Below, piece after piece: positions 59,954 through 64,000 of a DNA stretch of 64,000 nucleotides; positions within the stretch are counted from its first letter, which is position 1; each line of letters starts with the position of its first letter. Position numbers and translations under genes: made by a program. The DNA lies in contig JADJYS010000014.1 in the NCBI GenBank assembly GCA_016719645.1, forward strand, positions 62,001-126,000. Reading direction: 5' to 3'. The DNA is from a bacterium. GTDB taxonomy: Bacteria; Krumholzibacteriota; Krumholzibacteriia; LZORAL124-64-63. The notes under the pieces are model-generated. The model ran no database searches. It saw only the letters and a program-made list of their open reading frames with translations, and was not told where the DNA came from.

Positions 59954-60865
59954 ATGAAGATCCGCTCATCCAGGCCCATCCTGCTCCTGCTGCTCTTCCT
60001 CTCCGCGGGCTGCGGCGGCAGCGACGATCCGGCCGGCCCGGACGGCGGCGGCGGCGACGGCGACAACACCTTCACGGCCACCATCGACGGCCTGGCGTGG
60101 GCCAGCGACACGAACCTGATCGGCGTGTCGGGCAGCGCCTCGCCCACGCGCCCCGGCACCCTCACGCTCTCGGGGTACCAGTCCTCATCCGGCCGGGCCA
60201 TCACGCTCAGCCTCTCGTTTTTCATCGGTCCAGCCACGCAACCGCTGGGCGTCAACGTCGGCACCACGCCGGGAGGCGTCGGCACCGTGTTGGTGGCGAC
60301 GGACTCCTGGCTGACGCCGCTGAGCGGAGCGGCGGGCTTCGTCACCCTCTCCGCGCGCACCGACGAGCGGATCGCCGGCACGTTCCACTTCACGGCCGAT
60401 GCTCTGGCCGGCGCCGTCCCGGCGACGCGGTCGGTGACCGCCGGCGCCTTCGACATCACGATCGACGCGGGACTGCCGCCGCTGCCCGCCGGCGTCGGCA
60501 GCACCGCCGTGGCGAACGTCGGCGGCGCGCCCTGGTATGCGGCGACGATCATCGGCCTCAATCCCGGCGCCGGCGTCTTCAGCCTCGGGGCCGACAACAC
60601 CGCCTACTCGATCTCGATCACGCCGAAGATCCCCGTCGCGGCCGGCAACACGTACGGGATCCCGTCGCAGATGAACCTGACCGTGATCCGCACCGGAACC
60701 GCGGATTCCTGGGCCGCGATCACCGGACCGGACATCGGCACGGTGTCGATCACGATGTTCACGGCCGACCGGCTGGTCGCCTCCTTCGAGGCGGAGTTGC
60801 CGCCGCTCAACGCGACCGCGCCGCTCCTGGTCACCGGCGGGGCGATCAACGCCTATCTGCAGTGA
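59954..60865 (+). CDS. Lipoprotein with tandem DUF6252-like beta domains
   Basis: GGAGG precedes the ATG by 7 nt. The 303-residue product has a lipoprotein signal (LLLLLFLSAGCGG, Cys near 20) and a Gly/Asp-rich linker (DGGGGDGDN). Two similar beta-rich units follow, one beginning FTATIDGLAWAS and the other AVANVGGAPWYAAT; each has the W-A-A/S strand typical of DUF6252-like modules. Function unknown. The 181 nt upstream (59773-59953) is AT-rich and contains ATTGT-CAC-ACAAT (59845-59857), a possible operator, and TATGAT (59862-59867). Confidence 0.75.
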   Translation: MKIRSSRPILLLLLFLSAGCGGSDDPAGPDGGGGDGDNTFTATIDGLAWASDTNLIGVSGSASPTRPGTLTLSGYQSSSGRAITLSLSFFIGPATQPLGVNVGTTPGGVGTVLVATDSWLTPLSGAAGFVTLSARTDERIAGTFHFTADALAGAVPATRSVTAGAFDITIDAGLPPLPAGVGSTAVANVGGAPWYAATIIGLNPGAGVFSLGADNTAYSISITPKIPVAAGNTYGIPSQMNLTVIRTGTADSWAAITGPDIGTVSITMFTADRLVASFEAELPPLNATAPLLVTGGAINAYLQ

Positions 60866-60929
60866 CGACGGCCCGAAATCGACGACGGGGAGACCAACGA
60901 GGGAGGAGCGCTGACAGCGCGAGCAGGCG

Positions 60930-61646
60930 CTAGGGCGTCTGCGGCGGAGGTGACGCGGACGCGGCGATCGCCGCCTCCACCCGCCGCCGCCAGAAGCGGG
61001 CGTTGACCGTCAGCACGGGCGCCATGAGCGCGTAGATCCACCCCGCCATCGCGATGCCCGGCCTCACCGCGAGCAGGACCAGCGAGAGGATCGCGATCCC
61101 CGCCTGCAACAGGTGGGAGCAGAGCGACGAGCGCGTGGCGAGGACCTCGGCCGCGTCCAGCCCGAGGCTGTCGCGTCGGCGCAGGGCGAGGCCCGTCATC
61201 AGCGCCAGCAGCAGGAAGACCGCCCCGAACCCCGCCGAGTAGATCGTCATCAGCGCCTTGGCTTCCCCCATGTCCCGGATCACCAGGACCTGCTCGCTGC
61301 CGAAGCCGGTCATCGCCGCGATCACGAGGGCCGGCAGGGCCTTCAACGGGTAGGTGTAGACGAGCACGACGAACAGCAGCACGCTGTTGAGCGCCACGAT
61401 CCCCGGGGTCTGCAGCCCGTAGCGGCGGAAGAAGATGTGGTGGTTGTACCAGATGTAGACCAGGACCGTGAAGCTCAGCCCGAAGGCGGGCAGGCTCCGC
61501 ATGCGGGCCATGAGTTCGGCGACGGAGCCCGGGACCTCGGTGGACACCACCAGCAGCGCCAGCGAGAAGGCGAACACCGCATCGCTGAACGCCTCGACGC
61601 GCGAACTCTCGCGGCTGCGCCAGACGAATCCCGTATGGTCCCTCAT
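60930..61646 (-). CDS. TMEM175-family potassium channel (DUF1211)
   Basis: ATG 61646 with GGGGAAG upstream gives 238 residues. The family signature RxxAFSDAVFAxxxxLL reads RVEAFSDAVFAFSLALL at the start of helix 1, and YIWYNHHIFFRRY is the second conserved block. Six hydrophobic segments are visible. Bacterial TMEM175 proteins form tetramers with one six-helix repeat and conduct potassium. It converges on the lipoprotein gene. Confidence 0.88.
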   Translation of the reverse strand: MRDHTGFVWRSRESSRVEAFSDAVFAFSLALLVVSTEVPGSVAELMARMRSLPAFGLSFTVLVYIWYNHHIFFRRYGLQTPGIVALNSVLLFVVLVYTYPLKALPALVIAAMTGFGSEQVLVIRDMGEAKALMTIYSAGFGAVFLLLALMTGLALRRRDSLGLDAAEVLATRSSLCSHLLQAGIAILSLVLLAVRPGIAMAGWIYALMAPVLTVNARFWRRRVEAAIAASASPPPQTP

Positions 61647-61678
61647 CTTCCCCTCCCCCTCGGCCGGGCACGGAAACA

Positions 61679-61709
61679 CGGCGCCCCGGTGTGCCGAACC
61701 GGGGCGCCG
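61679..61709 (-). terminator. Hairpin terminator after the SGNH-like gene
   Basis: Twelve-bp perfect arms (61679-61690 and 61698-61709) with a 7-nt loop lie 36 nt downstream of the stop at 61746 on the minus strand. Confidence 0.7.
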
Positions 61710-61745
61710 CACATGCTAGGCGAGGGGATCAGGCGCGACAACGCT

Positions 61746-62831
61746 TCATTTCGCGAGCGTCACCCGGACCACGCCGGCGCCCGAAGCCGTCGACAGCCGC
61801 GCCAGGTAGACCCCCGAGGCCGCGCTCCGGCCCGCGGCGTCGCGGCCGTCCCAGCTCGCCTCGTGCGCCCCGGCGGCCAGGTTGCCGTCGATCAGCGTCC
61901 GGACCAGGCGGCCGGTGACGTCGTAGACCGCGAGCCTGGCGGAGCCGGCGGCCGGCAGGGCGAAGCGGATCGTGGTCGTCGGATTGAAGGGGTTGGGATG
62001 GACGTCCGTGAAGAAGGCGGTTGCGGCCGCCGCGGGGGCGTCCACCGCGTCTTCCCCCGCCGCCGCGACCAGCGCGGCGACGAGCAGCGGGCCGGCGACC
62101 AGGTTGGCGGCGGCGTTGGGGTGCGAGTCGGGGCTGCTGCAGCTCGTGCTCTTGCAGTAGTTCGCACGCAGGGTGTTGCGGTCCTCCGCGTCGCGCGGCG
62201 AGGCCAGGACGTCGAAGAGATCGAAGAAGCGCAGGTTCGGATGCCCGCCCAGGAAGGCGGTCGAGCCGAGCCAGTCGGCGAAGGCCCGCCCCCGGTCGGC
62301 CTCGGTCGACGTCGAGAGGCAGGGGTGCATCGGCGGCGAGGACATCAGCAGGAAGACGTGGTCCGGGTGCTGGTCGAGCACGTCACGGATCTCGAGGTAC
62401 CAGGCCTTGTACTGCGCCAGCATCGCGTCGGTCTCGATGAGCGACGCCCCGTAGCAGGACTTGAAGGCGATGACCTGGTGATTGGCGAGGATGGAGTCGC
62501 GCGCCGAGTTGGCCGTGGTCCAGAGCTGGTGGAGGCCGACCACGTACGTGTCGTCGTCGGGGATGTCGTAGTAGCGGTCCGCCAAGTCGCCGTCGGGGTC
62601 CATCAGGCCGATGGCGTTGTAGTCGTGGTCCCACAGCACGAGCCGGGTCCCGCGCTGGACGTTGTGGTCGTCGAGGAGCTGCCGCACGTTCCCTTCCTCC
62701 AGGATGTTGCGGCCCACGGAATGGTGCAGCACGAACAGGTTGGTCAGCGACAGGGCCGGACTCGGCGCGGCGGCGGTCACCAGCCACACCGTCAGAAGCG
62801 CGAGGCACGCGCTGTAGGTTCGATTCGACAT
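61746..62831 (-). CDS. Secreted SGNH-like protein with FlgD/Ig tail
   Basis: GGAGAG before ATG 62831 supports this 361-residue product with a signal peptide (LLTVWLVTAAAPSPALS). The domain at about 30-260 begins LFVLHHSVGRNILEEGNVR and contains VIAFKSCYGASLIET, FLLMSSPPMHP and SPDSHPNAAAN. The last block holds the D..H pair typical of SGNH hydrolases; the GDS-type Ser is replaced by a HHSVG/FKSC pattern, so activity is uncertain. A FlgD/Ig tail (HPNPFNPTTTIRFAL) ends the protein. A surface esterase or adhesin is possible. Confidence 0.75.
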   Translation of the reverse strand: MSNRTYSACLALLTVWLVTAAAPSPALSLTNLFVLHHSVGRNILEEGNVRQLLDDHNVQRGTRLVLWDHDYNAIGLMDPDGDLADRYYDIPDDDTYVVGLHQLWTTANSARDSILANHQVIAFKSCYGASLIETDAMLAQYKAWYLEIRDVLDQHPDHVFLLMSSPPMHPCLSTSTEADRGRAFADWLGSTAFLGGHPNLRFFDLFDVLASPRDAEDRNTLRANYCKSTSCSSPDSHPNAAANLVAGPLLVAALVAAAGEDAVDAPAAAATAFFTDVHPNPFNPTTTIRFALPAAGSARLAVYDVTGRLVRTLIDGNLAAGAHEASWDGRDAAGRSAASGVYLARLSTASGAGVVRVTLAK

Positions 62832-63329
62832 GATCTCTCCCATCCACATTGAACGACGGACGGCGAACCGGAAGCCCGGAACCATCCCGCCTCCGCCTGC
62901 GGCGCGGCCGCAACGACGGAGTTCGCCATCGGGATGGCCACCATCCGCCCCTGCCACTTCCGTGCCGCGGTCATGTCATTGAATAATATGACGATACGAT
63001 TTCGGCGGCCGGTGCAGCTCCATCATAAAAGACGCGGCGCCGATTCCTGGATCGACGCGCGTCGCCTCGCCGCGCGCGATGCGCCCGCGATCCCGATCCT
63101 GCAGAGAGGCGTGAACGGCGGCGACCCGGCGCTCCCGGCGGCTTCACGCCCGCTCGCCTCGCGGCCTCGATCATGTCCGGCCGGTTCGGTCTTTGCACGA
63201 TGGAACGAACGGGACGACAACCTCATCCTGATGCACACCCCACCTTTATGATGGGACCTCGAGACACCGCACGGCGGCCGCGTTCACGGTGGTTCTCCAG
63301 AATCTCCTGAATCGGATCATGCAACACGC
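62832..63329. other. Intergenic region, no gene supported
   Basis: About 500 nt without a convincing gene. The AT-rich stretch 62970-63000 contains GTCAT (62975-62979) and ATGAC (62988-62992) arms around TGAATAAT. It is probably the promoter/operator of the SGNH-like gene. Open frames here are Arg/Pro-rich and lack ribosome-binding sites. Confidence 0.4.
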
Positions 63330-63359
63330 AGAGAGCCGGCGGTCACCCGCCGGCTCTCT
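63330..63359 (-). terminator. Hairpin terminator after the glycine-rich gene
   Basis: Thirteen-bp perfect arms (63330-63342 and 63347-63359) with a TCAC loop lie 27 nt beyond the stop at 63386 on the minus strand. Confidence 0.7.
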
Positions 63360-63385
63360 TCTCGTCGCGAGTTCGGCTTTCGCCG

Positions 63386-64000
63386 CTAGTTCGTGTTGCC
63401 GCTGGCGCCGGCGGGGCCGCTCGGACCATTGGGAGCGCCGCCCGCGCCGCCGCTGCCGCCCATCCCGATCATGAAGGTCGTGCCGCTCATCGCCGGTGCG
63501 CCGCCCTGGCTCCAGATGCCGTAGCTCGGGCCGCCGTGGCCGCCAGCGCCGCCGCCGCCCTGACCGCCCTGGCCGCCATGGCCGCCGGCGCCGCCCCGGC
63601 CGATCTCGCCGAGGCAGTTCGCGCCGCCGGTCCCGCCGCCGCCGCCCGCGCCGCCGCTGCCGCCCGGGGCGCCGGGTCCGCCGCTGCCGCCGGCGCCGGT
63701 GATGATCAGGCAGTCGTTCAGGACCGGCGAAGCATCGATCGCCAACAGCCCGAAGGAAGCGCCGCCGCTCAGGCCGCCGCTGCCGCCCATGCCGCCGTAG
63801 CCGCCGCCGCCACCGCCGCCGCCGCTGTTGCCCACCCCGTCGTCGCAGAAGGTGCACTCCTGGCCACCGCCGCCGCCGCCACCGCCGCCGCCGTAGCCGC
63901 CGACGCCGTTGCCGCCGGCGCCGCCGACGTTCGGCAGCCAAGCGTCGCCGACGATCTGGCCGGCCGCGGGGGCGACCGTCCCGGCGGCGCCGATCGAGCC
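63386..64000 (-). CDS. Glycine-rich, beta-helix-like surface protein, C-terminal part (5' end outside window)
   Basis: The frame is open to the window edge with no start. The visible 204 residues are dominated by GGxGG and GGAGG repeats interrupted by short segments: ECTFCDDG with two Cys, GLLAIDASPVLNDCLIITGAG, NCLGEIGRG and SYGIWSQGGAPAMSGTTFMIG. The strand-turn segments resemble right-handed beta-helix coils with long glycine-rich insertions. No FlgD tail is present; it ends SGPAGASGNTN. It is probably extracellular. Codon composition (GGC/GGT-rich) explains the extreme local GC content. Confidence 0.65.
   Translation of the reverse strand, partial: GSIGAAGTVAPAAGQIVGDAWLPNVGGAGGNGVGGYGGGGGGGGGGQECTFCDDGVGNSGGGGGGGGYGGMGGSGGLSGGASFGLLAIDASPVLNDCLIITGAGGSGGPGAPGGSGGAGGGGGTGGANCLGEIGRGGAGGHGGQGGQGGGGAGGHGGPSYGIWSQGGAPAMSGTTFMIGMGGSGGAGGAPNGPSGPAGASGNTN

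Noticed and set aside
62934..63251. 105-codon plus-strand frame
   Set aside because: Arg/Pro-rich, no ribosome-binding site, no recognisable domain, and it overlaps a likely promoter region.
1..64000. CRISPR arrays, tRNA or rRNA genes, insertion sequences and phage genes
   Set aside because: No regularly spaced repeats, no cloverleaf with a CCA end, no transposase, integrase or phage structural motifs were seen.

Overview
The window looks like chromosomal DNA of a high-GC, didermic, uncultured-type bacterium. Many secreted proteins end in a roughly 80-residue FlgD/Ig-like tail starting with an NPFNP[SAR]T motif, and there are outer-membrane beta-barrels, lipoproteins and BNR or FG-GAP surface proteins. 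This mix is typical of FCB-superphylum candidate lineages such as Krumholzibacteriota or Eisenbacteria. That placement is inference from protein style; no rRNA or tRNA gene is visible.

Region 1 (1-16144) is a beta-1,3-glucan (laminarin-type) utilisation locus. It holds a ROK regulator, a GH16 lipoprotein, a GH1 beta-glucosidase, a clan-A glycosidase fused to what looks like an outer-membrane beta-barrel, a large inverting oligoglucan phosphorylase (GH94/GH149/GH161 type), a second GH16, a GH17 and several secreted glucan-binding-like proteins. Three copies of one 23-bp operator (core TGTTCGG-N3-CCGAACA) sit in the two divergent promoter regions. They tie the locus into one regulon, plausibly controlled by the ROK protein.

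Region 2 (16189-32269) carries a three-subunit xanthine dehydrogenase-type molybdenum hydroxylase, a lipoprotein/RlmI pair, an orphan sugar transferase behind an array of palindromes, a Lys-C-like secreted protease, an ACT-domain protein, a PHP phosphoesterase, a TagD-TagB-like fusion, an SRAP protein, pyruvate kinase and a membrane protein. Two related structured repeats, each a long stem with two inner hairpins, lie at 19812-19959 and 29653-29892 in opposite orientation and next to gene 3' ends.

Region 3 (32374-42172) has a DMT transporter, an M28 peptidase with an apparent frameshift in its signal-peptide region, an S9-like hydrolase and a tiny DUF6132-like gene. That gene has an in-frame TGA exactly where relatives have cysteine, so it is a candidate selenoprotein. 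A LysR regulator is divergent from a five-gene operon (beta-decarboxylating dehydrogenase, HMG-CoA-lyase family, class III CoA-transferase, aconitase-type large and small subunits) that fits breakdown of a C5 branched dicarboxylate such as citramalate.

Region 4 (42224-64000) has FG-GAP and BNR surface proteins, a six-gene GGDEF/SpoIIAA-like/CYTH/pirin/SDR/carbonic anhydrase operon, a PerR-like peroxide and iron module (VIT-family transporter, Fur-family regulator, catalase with a 5' frameshift, Dps-like ferritin), a GT-C glycosyltransferase, a small outer-membrane protein, a CIA30 protein, a TMEM175 channel, an SGNH-like protein and the end of a glycine-rich protein that runs off the window.
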